Shown here one piece after another: positions 20,945 through 32,617 of a stretch of DNA of 64,000 bases; position 1 is the first letter of the stretch, and the number at the start of each line of letters is the position of its first letter. The stretch is from Plantago ovata (Eukaryota > Streptophyta > Magnoliopsida > Lamiales > Plantaginaceae), in contig CM051457.1 in NCBI GenBank assembly GCA_028274465.1, forward strand, positions 68,112,496-68,176,495. Direction: 5' to 3'. Under the pieces are notes generated by a model. That model made no database searches, was not told the origin of the DNA, and saw nothing but the letters and a program-made list of their open reading frames with translations. The translations under genes were made by a program, and so were the position numbers.

Positions 20945-21982
20945 AATGCTGAAATTCTGACCAAGCAAACTACTAAAAAGTATGTTTTGCTGAAAGAAGA
21001 GTCAGAAAAGAAGGATGCTGAAATATTGCATCTCAAGAAGTTGATTGCTGAAGGTAAAAAGAAGAATTCTCAAATGGCAATAGAATTGGAAGATTATCAG
21101 TCCTCAATTCTAAAGTTGCTTGCTGAAATACAAGAAATGAAAAAGATGAAAATCAATTTCAAATCTTATGCTAATGCAAGTAATACGCTGACCGAACTAA
21201 ACTCTTATCTGAGAGATCCATCTTTGAAAGAAGGTTTAGGTGCAACGTATGAAGGTGATGATGTAATAATCTTGAGTAAAGATAAATCACCAATTACCTT
21301 TGTACGTGCAACTGATAGTGGTCAACCTGAACTCTATCAGATTGGTCAATCTAAGGTTGCTGAAATATGCAATCAAGTACCGACGACCGTAAAGCCCGCT
21401 GTTGCTACTCAAAGTAACAAGACTTTAAAAGGAAAACAGGTTGCTGAAAAGCAAACTGTTAAGAAAAAGGATGTTGTAAAGCATTCCGCCAAACAAGTTG
21501 CTGAAAAGCAATTTGTTAAGTCAAAAGGCAAGATTACTAAAAGTAATCAGAAGACCTTTGCTGACAAACCTGAATCAAGTAAGGTTGCTGAGACAAAAGC
21601 TCAGCATTCTCCGAAAAGTGGACTTGGTTTCAAAACCAAGCAAAGTCAACTTTTTCATGAGTATAAGCAAAGTCAGCAAACATACTTCAAAGAGATGAAT
21701 AAAACCAAGCCTAAGAGTTCCGACAAAACTCAAAACGCTAGGACTAGAAGGAACCTTGCCAGAAAAGAACTTACTGAAATGTATGTTCAGCAAAAAGGTC
21801 AACCGAGCAAGACACCACATCAGAAAGTGGACTTGATTAGTAATAATCAAAAGTCTTTCGGCTCAAAACCTTATAGTTTCTCAGCAAGTAGAAAACAAGT
21901 CAAAGTTGAAAAACTCAAGACTTGGGTTTCCACTGGACGCTTTCTTGAACCCGTTAATGGACATCCAATATTGAATAATTAA
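20945..21982 (+). pseudogene. Gag C-terminal tail of Sire-A
   Basis: The same reading frame as gag continues after the TAG at 20942. It begins with coiled coil (KKDAEILHLKKLIAEGKKKNS), then has a Lys-rich, low-complexity region with repeated VAEKQ motifs (GKQVAEKQTVKKKD.., AKQVAEKQFVKSKG). It ends HPILNN and TAA at 21980-21982, and protease resumes shortly after in another frame. The long basic tail may bind nucleic acid. It is colinear with 56160-57023 of Sire-C. Confidence 0.7.
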
Positions 21983-21989
21983 ATTGTTT

Positions 21990-23623
21990 GCTCTTGATTG
22001 TGCAGACTTTAGCCACGGAGACAAACAATGCAATTTGGCACTTTGACAGTGGTTGTGGAAAGCACAGGACGGTGGTCTAAAGGTCCAACAATAAGGTTTG
22101 ATGGTGGAGGCTTTGGTTCTAGTAAAGGTTATGGTGACGTGAAGTTAGGATGCATTACCATTTCGGGAGTTCTTTATGTCAAAAATCTTAAGTTTAACCT
22201 TTTCAGCATGAGTCAATTCGCTGATAAAGGTTACTTCATCAAAATCAAAAGTGATGAATGTAAACTTATAGACTTTGAGACAAAGAAGGTTATTATGGTT
22301 GCTAGAAGATCAGGAGGTTTGTATACTGTAGATTGGTCTTCAGCAATCGTTGAAAAATGCCTTGTCTCAGATCATGATTGTCTTGCTGAAAAAGCATGGT
22401 TATGGCATAAACGAACAAGTCACCTAAACTTCAAGACGGTGAATAAGCTGTCTAAAAAGGCACTTGTAGTTGGATTACCTAAGGTTACTTTCAAGAAGGA
22501 TGGTGTTTGCAATGCATGTCAGCAAGGAAAGCAAACCAAATCTTCTTTTAAGAACAAGGCAGTACCGTCAACTACAAAACCTTTACAACTCTTGCACATG
22601 GACTTGTTTGAATCTTCTTCAACAAGCTATGCTGGTAAGAAGTATGGTATGGTAATGGTAGATGACTATTCAAGATTCACTTGGGTAGTATTTATCAAAC
22701 ACAAGTCTGAAACAAGGACTGAAATACCTAACTTGCTGAACAAGCTTGAAGTCATAAAAAATGACAAGGTAAAAGTCATTAGAACAAATCATGGTACTGA
22801 GTTTGTAAACCAGTACATAACTGAGTATTGCACTTCTAAAAGCATACAACACCAGTTATCCTTAGTAAGGACACCACAACAAAATGGTGTTGCTCAAAAG
22901 ATGAATCGTACCCTTAAGGAAGCAGCTAGAACAATGCTTGCTGACACTGAAATAAGTGAAGCTTATTGGGTTGAAGCGATTAATACCGCCTGCTATACTC
23001 AAAATAGATGTTTGATAACTAAGGATTACAACAAAACTCCCTATGAGTTATTTGTTGGAAGACCTCCTAACATCACCCATCTAAGAGTATTTGGTTGCAA
23101 ATGCTTTGTTCTTAACAATGGTAGAGAATACTTAAGAACATTTCAACCAAAGGCAGACGAAGCGATATTTCTTGGTTACTCCTTGCATAGTAAAGCTTAT
23201 AGAGTTTACAACAAAAAGGCACAAAAGATCGAAGAATCAGTGCATGTTGTATTCTATGAAAAGTCACAAGGAGTTCCTGCTGAAGAAGAAATATCAGATT
23301 GTATGAAGAAGTTACTCATACACGAGCAAAGAACTGAATCTGATGCTAGGAAAGTCAAATCAATTGAACTAAATGATGATTCTGACAATGATTCTCCTCC
23401 CCCGAGTCATGACAAGATAAAAATAGTTCATGACAAAGAATTTCCAGCAAAAGACGCGGTTGCTCCAGATGTTGCTGAAACTATGCAACTTCCTGTGCCT
23501 GCTGACGAGTTACCTCAAACCAGCAATGCTGAACAAGCAGTTGCTGATGAACCAATCTCAGCAGAGACACAACAAAATACCAGTAGTACTGAGCAAGTAC
23601 ATACTGAAGAGTCACATGCTTAA
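21990..23623 (+). pseudogene. Protease and integrase of Sire-A, catalytic residues changed
   Basis: The protease active-site motif WHFDSGC is readable at about 22038-22058, just ahead of a frameshift; the main frame starts at 22028. Next come ITISGVLYVKNLKFNLFSMSQ, the GAG-pre-integrase segment with the HHCC zinc-binding site (WHKRTSHLN ... CNACQQGK), and the integrase core. The first catalytic Asp is present (HMDLF, 22601-22603). The second reads Asn (IRTNHGTEF, 22787-22789) where Sire-E and Sire-C have Asp, and the Glu of NGVAER reads Gln (22895-22897). The rest of integrase is well kept (YELFVGRPPNITHLRVFGCK). The C-terminal part is acidic with GCTGAA-coded Ala-Glu pairs; it ends at TAA 23621-23623. 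DNA integration by this copy is not expected. Confidence 0.85.
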
Positions 23624-25350
23624 GAGCAAACTTATCCAGATCCAAAGAGCAGAAAACCTGTTAATAAATGGATTAGAGATCATCCCTCTACGGATATGAT
23701 TGACGATATTGACAAACGCCAAGTGACTAGATCCAAAGTATCTACTAATCAAGAACTTGCTGAAGAAGCAAATGCCATAGAAGTAAAAGCTTTGTTCTCT
23801 TGCTTTGTTTCAGAAATTGAACCCAAGACCATAGAAGAAGCTTTAAATCATTCTGAATGGATCAAGGCAATGCAAGAAGAACTGAATCAATTTTAAAGGA
23901 ACAAAGTCTGGAAACTTGTACCCCTTGCTGAAGGAAAGAAAGCAATTGGTACAAAGTGGGTGTTCAGAAACAAGTTGAGTGAGTCTGGAGAAGTAACAAG
24001 GAACAAAGCACGTTTAGTTGCTCAAGGTTACTGTCAGACTGAAGGATTGGAGTATGATGAGTCTTATGCTCCAGTTGCAAGATTGGATGCAATTAGGCTT
24101 TTCTTAGCCTTTGCTGCTCACAATGACTTCATTGTTTATCAAATGGATGTTAAAAGTGCATTCCTAAATGGTGAACTTGCTGAAGAAGTCTACTTGGAAC
24201 AACCCCTGGCTTTGAACTTTCCTCAGAAACCAAGATGGTATATAAGCTTCAGAAAGTTGTATATGGTCTAAAGCAAGCACCATGAGCTTGGTATGATACC
24301 TTAGCTAAGTTCTTGCTGGACAATGGTTTCAAGAAAGGTGAAGTTGACAAAACTTTATTTACCATGAACCATGATGGTAAAATACTCTTAGTCCAGATTT
24401 ATGTGGATGACATAATATTTGGATCTAAGGACAAGCAACTTTGTGATGATTTTGCCAAACTCATGACAAACAATTTTGAAATGAGTATGATGGGTAAATT
24501 GAATTATTTCCTAGGATTGCAAGTCAAGCAACTCAAAGATGGAATATTCATAAATCAAGCAAAGTATGCAAAGGAAATGCTCATAAAGTTCAGGATCAAA
24601 GAGGAAGAAAAACCTGAAAAGATCCCTATGAGTGTTGGTACCAAATTGGGCTATACTAAACAAGATAAGAGTGTTGATGAACACAAGTATAGGAAGCTCA
24701 TTGGTTCTTTGTTGTATTTAACAGCAAGTAGACCTGACATTCAGTATGATGTTTGTGTGTGTGCAAGATTCCAATCTGATCCAAGAGCATCACACTACAA
24801 AAAGGCACTTAAGATACTGAAATATGTCAAAGGTACAGTCAATGTTGGATTATGATATCCTAAAGATTTAGGATTGGAATTGGTTGGTTATTCTGATGAT
24901 GATCATGGAGGATCAACTCTTGATAGAAAAAGTACTTCTGGAACTTGTCAGTTTCTAGGTACCAGATTAATATCATGATTCAGCAAGAAGCAAACCTGTG
25001 TTGCCAATTCATCTACTAAATCTAAGTACATTGCGGCTGGTTGTTGTACAGCTCAAATCTTATGGATTCAGCAACAATTAAGAGATTATGGTATTTGTGC
25101 AAAGAAAACACCAATCTTTTGTGATAATACAAGTGCTATTGCTATCACGCAAAATCCTAAGTTCCACTGAAGGACAAAGTACTTTGATATTAGACATCAT
25201 TTCATTAGAGATCATGTGGAAAAAGGAGACATTGAGGTCGTGAAAGTAGGTACTGATGATCAACTTGCTGACATCTTTACCAAGCCCCTACCAGATAATA
25301 GGTTCGCAATGCTTAGGTATAACCTTGGATTGATTGAACTACCTCAATAG
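23624..25350 (+). pseudogene. Reverse transcriptase and RNase H of Sire-A
   Basis: Frames 23696-23896, 23960-24271 and 24313-24855 give the copia [68 protein letters not shown], and the catalytic YVDDIIFGS with Asp-Asp at 24406-24411. RNase H follows (DRKSTSGTCQFLG.., AAGCCTAQILWIQQQL, FCDNTSAIAIT) and ends IELPQ with TAG at 25348-25350. In-frame stops include positions near 23894, 24283, 24853, 24978 and 25168, plus a frameshift near 24210, so the protein is inactive. Confidence 0.88.
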
Positions 25351-26322
25351 TAAGGCATACATTTGGCTGATTGCTGAAACAGGCATTCAGCAAGCCAAAG
25401 TATGCTTACATGTATAAAGTCCGTTCCACTGTTTTCTTCTAAAAGAAATGATAGCTCACTACATGATTGCTGAAACATGCATTCAGCAAGTAATTCCTCC
25501 AAAGCGGATATTTGTTAGGAAACTTGATCACCTGCTGAGACGGGTACTCAGCAAAGGAAAAACTTTAAACATTGCTGAAACTGGCATCAGACAATCAAAG
25601 ATACTGAAACAGGTATTCAAGTATCAAAAGAAAAACCTTAGACGGGAACTCAGCAAAGAGCAAGAATACTTCTCGAATTTTACCTAAAGATATTTCAATA
25701 TAAAAAGTATTTGTTGAGACGGGAACTTAGAAATGTCTTTTAACTCAAAGAAATATGAGATATTTGATTAAGGGGGAATTTTCAGCAAATACAAGGCTTG
25801 TTACCTAAAAAGGTAAGTGCCAAAGTCAAAATTAATTAAAATCGCTGAAAAGATTCTCATTTACTTCAGCAAGCAATTAGCGTTGGAGTAAAAAGGATCA
25901 AATCCTGTGCATCAAGGTAAAAATCAATTTGTGACGTTAATCGTGGCACAGATAAGCTCGTTGTTAATCATGACATGAAATACAATCGTGGCCATTGATT
26001 TTAAAGCAGTTTTTGATCCAACGGTTGATATTACAAAGAGAAAGTATGCTCTGACGGTTTTTATTAGTGGACAACTATGCATTTATATGCAAAGGCTCCA
26101 CTAACACAGATGAATCCCTGTTTTACCCTTGCTGAGAACTCAAAACCATTGAGCTTCTCACACAACAGATACACTATATAAACAAAGAGTTAGAGAAAGA
26201 CAAAATTCTTTAACTCACATTTCCTTTCTCTGGAAATTCTCAAGCCTGTGCTCTGAATTCACTGTACCTCCGGTCAAAAATAAAAACTCTATTTTTCGTA
26301 TAAACCCCTTACTATATAAGAG
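25351..26322 (+). promoter_or_regulatory. Spacer and putative internal promoter before ORF2 of Sire-A
   Basis: No coding frame. From 25366 to 25870 the five-base word GCTGA or its complement TCAGC occurs twelve times, often as paired GCTGAAAC...TTCAGCAA. Further on, TTAGTGG ... CCACTAAC at about 26064-26105 forms an inverted repeat around a GCATTTATATGC core, and a TATA box (ACTATATAAAC, TATATAAA from 26175) lies 148 bp before the ORF2 ATG. The corresponding spacer of Sire-C keeps the inverted repeat and the TATA box, which suggests ORF2 has its own promoter. Confidence 0.6.
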
Positions 26323-27917
26323 ATGGCTCCTAAGAGACAATCATATAAGACCTCTAAGTCATCTAAAGCAGACAGTGATCGAAAAAGCACTGGACAAAGA
26401 AAACGAAGAGGCGTTGAACTTGATTAATCAACAAGGCCTTCTTTTCTTCATTACTGCTAGCACTAAGAAAGTGAGCATGTTGGACACAATGGAGTTCTAC
26501 AATAATGCAGAAATCCAAACCCTTTCTGACGGACAAGGAGTCACTGAAAAAGTGATTTCTACCTCAGTTCAAGGTGTGCAAATCATCCTGAAATGGACTG
26601 ATTTAGCAAACATCTTTCAGATTCCAACTACTGGAACTGAAGATGACATCACTGCCACTGATGAAGAAATTGAAGCCTTCTACAATGATGTCAGAAACGA
26701 AAGAATGAAGAAAGGAGAGATTGCTCCCGTGACTTGGACATCAAAGCACATAAAGAGGAAGCATCTCTGCCATTCGCTTGGTCTGGTAGATCTGCTACTA
26801 ATCAAAGTCTTAGACTCCCAGGTTGGAGGAATTGACCAAGTTGGCTTGATAAGGTGGCCATTGCTGATGCATATCCATGAGAATAAAACTGAGCTCAACT
26901 GGGCTAAGTACAGTTTCAACAGACTTGTTGATTGTGTTACTAAGTTCAAGGTAAAGGTTGAAGACAATACAGTCTCACCTACCTTTCCAGTGTTGTATGG
27001 ATTGAAAATATGCTACATCCTTGAACACTTCAGGATTCAGCTAAGAAACCCATTGCCGATTAAGAAACCAGTATGCAATGTGGGAAGAGCCTTCTACAAG
27101 CAGAATGGACCTAAGCTTGCTAACAAGAAGTCAAAGAAGACAACAACTGCAAATGTTGTAAATGTTGGTCAGCAAGATAGGTATCCAACAGCTGCAAATG
27201 TTGCTGAGACTGATAATCAGTCCATCAATGCAACATCTGCAGATGTTGATCAACAAGGTAAGTGTACAACAGCTGCAAATGTTGTTGAAAATGCAACAGC
27301 TGCAAATGTTGCTGCTGAAGCCACTGCGGTTGCTGAAACTAATGCACCCAGTGAGAAATCTAAGAAGAAAAAGAGGAAAGCTGATGATGACACTCAAACT
27401 ACAGCGTCATCAGCTGACCCTATTTCCAAGAAGAAATGGACAAAGACTTACCCAAGAAAGAAAACAACGGCACGTAAGTCCGTTCCAATTGTCCATGATC
27501 TATCAGATGATACCCCAGTGGTTGCTGAAACGCAAGCCACTACAGTAGATGTTGTTAAAGTGTTTGCAAAAGCCTTCAGCAATGTTGAAGTGTGGTTGCA
27601 GAAGCCTTCAACAATCAACCTAACATTGATACATCTGCTGATATAAGAGCACATGGCAGTGGAAATGAAATTCCTGCCCAAGTCCCCGATATCGACATTG
27701 AAGATAATCCTGATGATAACACTCTGGAACCAGCAAGTGATATTGCTGCAGACTTGAGAAGAGCGGCACTTGCTGACAATGTTGCTGAAGAGATAGTTGC
27801 TGAACAAGAAACTAATCCGGTCCCAGAAATTGCTGAAGCTGCAATTGCTGAAGAACCACTTCCTGAGACTGCAATGGTTTATGTCCCAGAGGTTGCTGAA
27901 ACACAACAAGAGACAGT
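26323..27917 (+). pseudogene. ORF2 of Sire-A, exon 1 first part
   Basis: ATG at 26323 (MAPKRQSYKTSKSSK) matches the start of ORF2 in Sire-C. An internal deletion after codon 18 removes the segment that includes MQWGGFAKEKYIRYF in Sire-C and shifts the frame; the main frame then runs from 26375 to 27646, with a further shift near 27590. Readable domain: LLFFITASTKKVSMLDTMEFYNNAEIQ, ..LKWTDLANIFQIPTTG, LCHSLGLVDLLLIKVLDSQVGG, WPLLMHIHENKTELNWAKY, YGLKICYILEHFRIQL. Then comes an Ala/Val/Glu/Thr-rich tail with NLS-like KKKRK. Ath-1 interrupts it at 27918. The domain layout resembles the plant-transposon domain of Athila ORF3 (inference). Confidence 0.75.
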
Positions 27918-29314
27918 TGATGATGTCGTTTTTCACCAATTAAATTTGTTTAAAAAGCCAAAGAACACTTATCACTACACAAACTAGAGTGCAATGGCAA
28001 GTTGTCCCCGAGTGTCTTTCTCTCGGGACCTAACGTGGCTTTGTTTGAGGTTTTTGCTAGTAATTTCAGACAACGAAATGTTTGTAGAATTGCTTCCTTA
28101 GAACAGAGCAACGAGAAATCAGATTGTTGTAATCAAGTTTGGAAAACGGTTGGTGGTAGAAATCAAATACACATGCATGGGTTACGAATATGCTCACAAG
28201 TTCAGTGCGTAAAACCTTCGATCAAGTCTGCTAAGCAACTCGTCTGGGTAACTTTCAAGACACACATCATAAAAGACCACTATCAATACTTTAGAGGTGT
28301 TTGTCACTAACACCATTTATCTAGCATGCTGCAAGTCTCTAACATACAATCCTATAGCTTTCATTGACCAAGAGTTTGTCACTATACTCAATTCGAATAT
28401 ATTTTATAGGCATCTAAGAATCATATGAAGGGATTTGCAGCAAGATTGAATCACAATCTCATGTAAGCATAAACATAACCCATAGCATGCATATTCTACA
28501 TTCTACCACCAACACAAAGGATTTAGCTACTCATATTCATCAACATAGACATCAATTCATATGAATAATAATCAGAATACATCAAATCAAACTACAAGAC
28601 AAGAGAGTGATACAAGTTACAACCAAAGCTGTCACTAATCGGTGGAAATCAAAGAAAACCTCTCCGTAGATGATTACAAAGGATGAATTCCAATCAAAAT
28701 CTTGAATCCCAAGCTAAATTACAATGTAATCTGAGTTTTCTCCCAGTTTTGGGGCTTAGGAGCTCTCCAAAACGAAGCTACAGTTCAAAAGTATCCAAAA
28801 AGTAACAGAAGATCAGATCTAAGAAGGAAAATCCGAAAACGTAACCGCTGCCAAGCAGACCGCTTGGAGAGTCCAAGCGGAGCGCTTGGCAAGCGAAGCG
28901 CTTTGGCCCCTCCAAGCGCTTCGCTTGGTGCTGCGCCAAAGCTCCTGCAAAATGAAGCGGAGCGCTTCACTATTCCAGGCGCTTAGCTTGGCTCCTGGGC
29001 AGATTTTTGTCTTCAAACTCAATCTTTTTGCCCTCGTACGGCCCTCGGGTGCCATGGACTCATCCTTCTCGATGCTTATTGATGCTCAAACACTCACGAA
29101 CAAGCCACGGAGATTGAGGAACTTCAACGGGGCCATATTTTCCATAAAAAAGGCTCGCTTTTAGCTCCAAAAATGCCGATTCGTACCTAAGTGCTTGAAA
29201 ATGCAGAAAACACAAACGTGACACTATTCTACAAAACTAACCAAAAAACAAGGCTAGAAGATAGCAAAAGAAGGTAAAAAAGACAAGATGAACGCGTCAA
29301 AAATACGTTCATCA
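27918..29314 (-). repeat. 3' LTR of Ath-1
   Basis: TGATGATGTCG...TTCATCA on plus, 1397 bp. It holds the palindrome array at 28851-28992. Open frames across it are shadows of the array and are not genes. Confidence 0.95.
28851..28992. repeat. Palindrome array in Ath-1 3' LTR (CAAGCGnnnCGCTTG type)
   Basis: Six imperfect palindromes on the pattern CCAAGCGnnnCGCTTGG. The CAAGC starts at 28852, 28874, 28890 and 28913 are spaced 22, 16 and 23 bp; a shorter GAAGCGGAGCGCTTC is at about 28954 and a decayed CCAGGCGCTTAGCTTGG at 28976. The three-base centre varies (ACC, GAG, AAG, CTT). Each unit carries two symmetric CG sites. The right LTR has the same array at about 40049-40194. Confidence 0.9.
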
Positions 29315-31300
29315 AACTCCCCAAACCAAACCTTTGCTTGTCCTCAAGCAACAAACTATCCTAAATGCAACACAAAAGGAGTCTCATGCCAAGTAAAGTG
29401 AACTAATCTATTGAATCTACCAAATGCTTATGAACAAAACCAAATGAGCATGACATGCAAGTAGGTTGAAGAATGCCTCGATTGCGAATATACACATTCT
29501 CATGTGCACTTGGTTAAACAGAGGAGTCTCTCGTAACATCTTCTACCTGGACCTGGTCAGTGACGACACAATGATGCATGTTATCATACTACAATTGCCC
29601 CGTGCCTATGAAACCGAGGGCTTACTACTGTTCACCAAGCGAGTCTTTTCCTCAAGAGAGGGCGAACCAATACTGGCTCTCATCAAACGAAGGAGGATTC
29701 CCTAGAAAGATAACACTCCCCTATTCTACCCAGACTCTCAACGAATGAGTCTCCTTCAACCACTTCTTGAATAGCAAGACGAGGGTGGTCAAGAACAGGC
29801 CTTGGACAAAGGCGACACGAAACGAAAGATAGAATTTACAACTCGATAACTTCAATAACAAATATTTACATGACACTTGACACTTCGAGACTGCTTTTGG
29901 CTTGCAACGACCCTTCTTTTGCTTTTGTGTCTTATTCTTTATTTTCTTTCTTCTTTTTTTTTTTATTTTCTCTTTTTCTTTTCTCTTTTTTTTTTCCTTC
30001 TTTTCTTTTTCTTCTTTCTTTTTTTTTTATATATAAGGGCAAGCAGCAGTACTAAGTGTCAAAAACCTCCCCAAACCTATTCGAGAGAATAGGTTTGAGC
30101 ACAAACACGAAAAAGAAAAAGGGAAAAACTTTTTACAAAGACACCTCCCCAAACCTATTCGAGAGAATAGGTTGGGACACAAAACAAAAGAAAAAGAAAA
30201 AGAAAACTTTACAACGACTCAAAGACGAAAGACAAGTATAACGAAGCAACCCCCTCCCCAAACCTATTCGATAGAATAGGTTTAATACAAGGAATCGCAC
30301 ACCTCACACTACCTCCTTCCTAGGCATTCGGCAATCTCTAATCGAGGTGAAGAACTTGTCGCCTCTTACGTACATAATTACACGGGTTACAACCATAGAC
30401 TCAAACGTGCATCATTTCATAAGGCCATCGTGAACCGCAGCAGAAGAAACACCACTCAAGGTGATGTCGAGACTACTAAGCTTAACTAGTGCACATGCGA
30501 ATGTGACAAACCAAGCGAGACAAGCCTCAAACTACTTGCAAAGGGATGCAACATATGATCAATGGTCATAAACACTTAGTCTACTCAATAAAAAAGTTCA
30601 AAAGACTTGGCAATAAACTCCACACACAACAACGTGCAACAACTAATCTATGGATGATATGCATGCAAAAATTTGAAAAAACACGACAAATCACATGAAC
30701 TTGAGTAAAATCAGGCATGTACGAACCACGCAAGCATATAGTACTGAAAGTCCAATACCCCCTCCCCAAACCTAAACTTTTGCTCGTCCTCGAGCAAAGA
30801 AAAGTTGAATGAAAAGCAAAAATTGGATTGAAAGTACACTTCCCTGAGATAAAGGTTCGTGTCCAATCTCCTATATATGAGTAGTACCTGAAAGGACTCA
30901 AGAAACAAGTGAAAACGGGTGCGCAAAGGTGAGAAGAATCGAAAAAACGAGGAAAATCTGGGTACAGGGTCAAGGCGGACCGCTTGGTAAGCGGGGCGCT
31001 TGGGAGGTTCCAAGCGCTCCGCTTGAATTTCCAGAAAGTTACAAAACTTTTTGGAATTTCAAGCGGACCGCTTGGCCCTTCCAAGCGCTTCGCTTGGCTC
31101 TGTTTCCAGATTTTCAACGTTTTTTTTTTCTTTTTCCTATCTTAAATCACCTAAGGCACCAAGACAAAAACTAGACTGAACGAATTACGAATTACGACAA
31201 AAGGCACACAGGCCACAACTACAAAAACAAATAAAGAGTACAAGAGTCATAAGTCACATCATCAATTAAGAGTATCAAAACGGAGTACCACCACCGCAAT
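29315..31300 (-). other. Ath-1 3' region with repeated PPT-like hairpins
   Basis: No gene. The purine tract GGTTTGGGGAGTT abuts the LTR. The same CTCCCCAAACC word (plus) recurs at about 29316, 30067, 30145, 30255 and 30770. Three of them lead straight into a hairpin with 10-bp arms AAACCTATTC/GAATAGGTTT around GAGA or GATA (30073-30096, 30151-30173, 30260-30283). The 29316 and 30770 copies are followed by CCTTTGCTTGTCCTC and TTTTGCTCGTCCTC. There is a pyrimidine-rich tract at 29920-30030. The palindrome array at 30971-31097 is listed separately. Short frames here are compositional shadows. Confidence 0.75.
30971..31097. repeat. Palindrome array downstream of Ath-1 ORF3
   Basis: Five units of the CAAGCGnnnCGCTTG type start near 30971, 30988, 31011, 31060 and 31082, again with spacings of 17, 23 and 22 bp apart from one wider gap. 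It lies on the 3' side of ORF3. It is followed (minus sense) by a possible splice acceptor CCTTTCAG at about 30890 and CATATATAGG. Confidence 0.85.
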
Positions 31301-31908
31301 ATCACTCGGATCGGTGAGGGATGACAAGGGGAAAAGGGTCTTCGAACCCTTGCTCTACTCCGAAGCGGTGGAGTATCAGATCGTATGTCTCTATGTCGAT
31401 TGGTTCCCTCGATGCCTCGGTGCGCTGGATGTTTGGCACATTTGCTTTCTCACACATAGCAGTGATCAGATGTGGGAAGACTAGTGGGTGGCCGGGTTCT
31501 CGTTTAATCTCGAATTGCTGGAAGATGATGTCCCCGGGATTGATGGGCAAGTTCGCCATGAGGGAATAGATTAAGATCCCGACTTCCGGCGTTATCTCTT
31601 CGGTTATGAGTCCCGGGATCAGAGTAGCTACCACGAAAGGTAGGATCATGCGGGCGTGCAAGTGCAAATCTTTATACTTCAAGGTGTTATCGAGACGCGT
31701 CTTCCTTGGCTTGTAGTCCTTGGTTGTCAGAATCCCGGCTAACCTCCTCGGAAACTTCTCAATCGTTGGGTCATAGACATAGTGCACATAGGGATCACTC
31801 ACATAGTAGGCTACCTTATTCTTGTCTTCCCGCAAGGGTTCCTCTAGTCCCATAATGAAACTAGTGATACTCAATGGTGAGAAAGGGACCATCACACCAC
31901 GAATAGGT

Positions 31909-32477
31909 GTTAAGAAATAAGCAGCAAATATATCTGGGATAACGAATGAATAAGAAAACCAGGGACGAGAAAGACACACAAAATTGGTTACCCAGTTCGC
32001 CAATAACTTTGACTACGTCTGGGGGCACTACCAAGCTAGGATTCCACTAAACAATGAGAGAATTGTAGGGATACAATTTCGACCCACAAATAACAGACCA
32101 ACTGTCTCTACTCTATCAATGTCTAGGATCTAATAAATAGCTAACTGCTAAACTGCTCTAGGCAAACTGCTTTTGAGCTCTCTCTTGATTGTGATACCAA
32201 ATTACAAAGGCTAGCGGTATGTATTTATAGGAAAAAAAAGGGCCGAGACTACATTCCGAAACCAATTCGGAATTGTCTACAAGTTGAAACAGAATAGGAG
32301 TACTCATAGTAGTGGTCCAATAGGAAACAAGCTCTACACGTGACCAACAAGCTTTTCCCAATTGAAACCAATTACTTTTCCTCAATTAATTACTCTTGCC
32401 TTCTCTAATTAGGAAATAAGGCTAGCTGCCTTTTATTCTCTTTTCCTAATTAAGTTTCTTCTCCACAATTCCTAACA
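31909..32477 (-). repeat. 3' LTR of Cop-N
   Basis: Plus-strand TGTTAAGAAATAAG...CACAATTCCTAACA, 569 bp, preceded by ATAGG. It reads into ORF3 of Ath-1 on the left. Confidence 0.95.
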
Positions 32478-32617
32478 ATCTCCCACCTGGAGACGAAACT
32501 CGTATAGACCTCAACAAGCTCCCACCTTGAGACGAATCTCGTATACACCTCTGCCTCTTGTAACTCGTAGACTCTTGAACATCTCGAAGTAACTGGTAGT
32601 GCCGATCTTCATCTCGT

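Noticed and set aside
23880..25200. Cytosine-deamination signature as cause of Sire-A stops
   Set aside because: Two stops are TGG to TGA, but others are AGA to TGA, TCA to TGA and GAA to TAA, so no single mutation type dominates.
28851..28992. Palindrome arrays as a CRISPR array
   Set aside because: Units are themselves palindromic with 16-23 bp pitch and no unique spacers, and the context is a plant LTR.
28785..29164. Frames across the Ath-1 LTR in both directions
   Set aside because: The palindromes make frames open on both strands; they repeat the same short words and lie in a non-coding LTR.
29920..30060. Poly-pyrimidine tract as a coding Phe/Leu-rich membrane protein
   Set aside because: It is a simple T/C tract in the Ath-1 3' region, with a counterpart in Ath-2 at 62850-62980; the frames are compositional.
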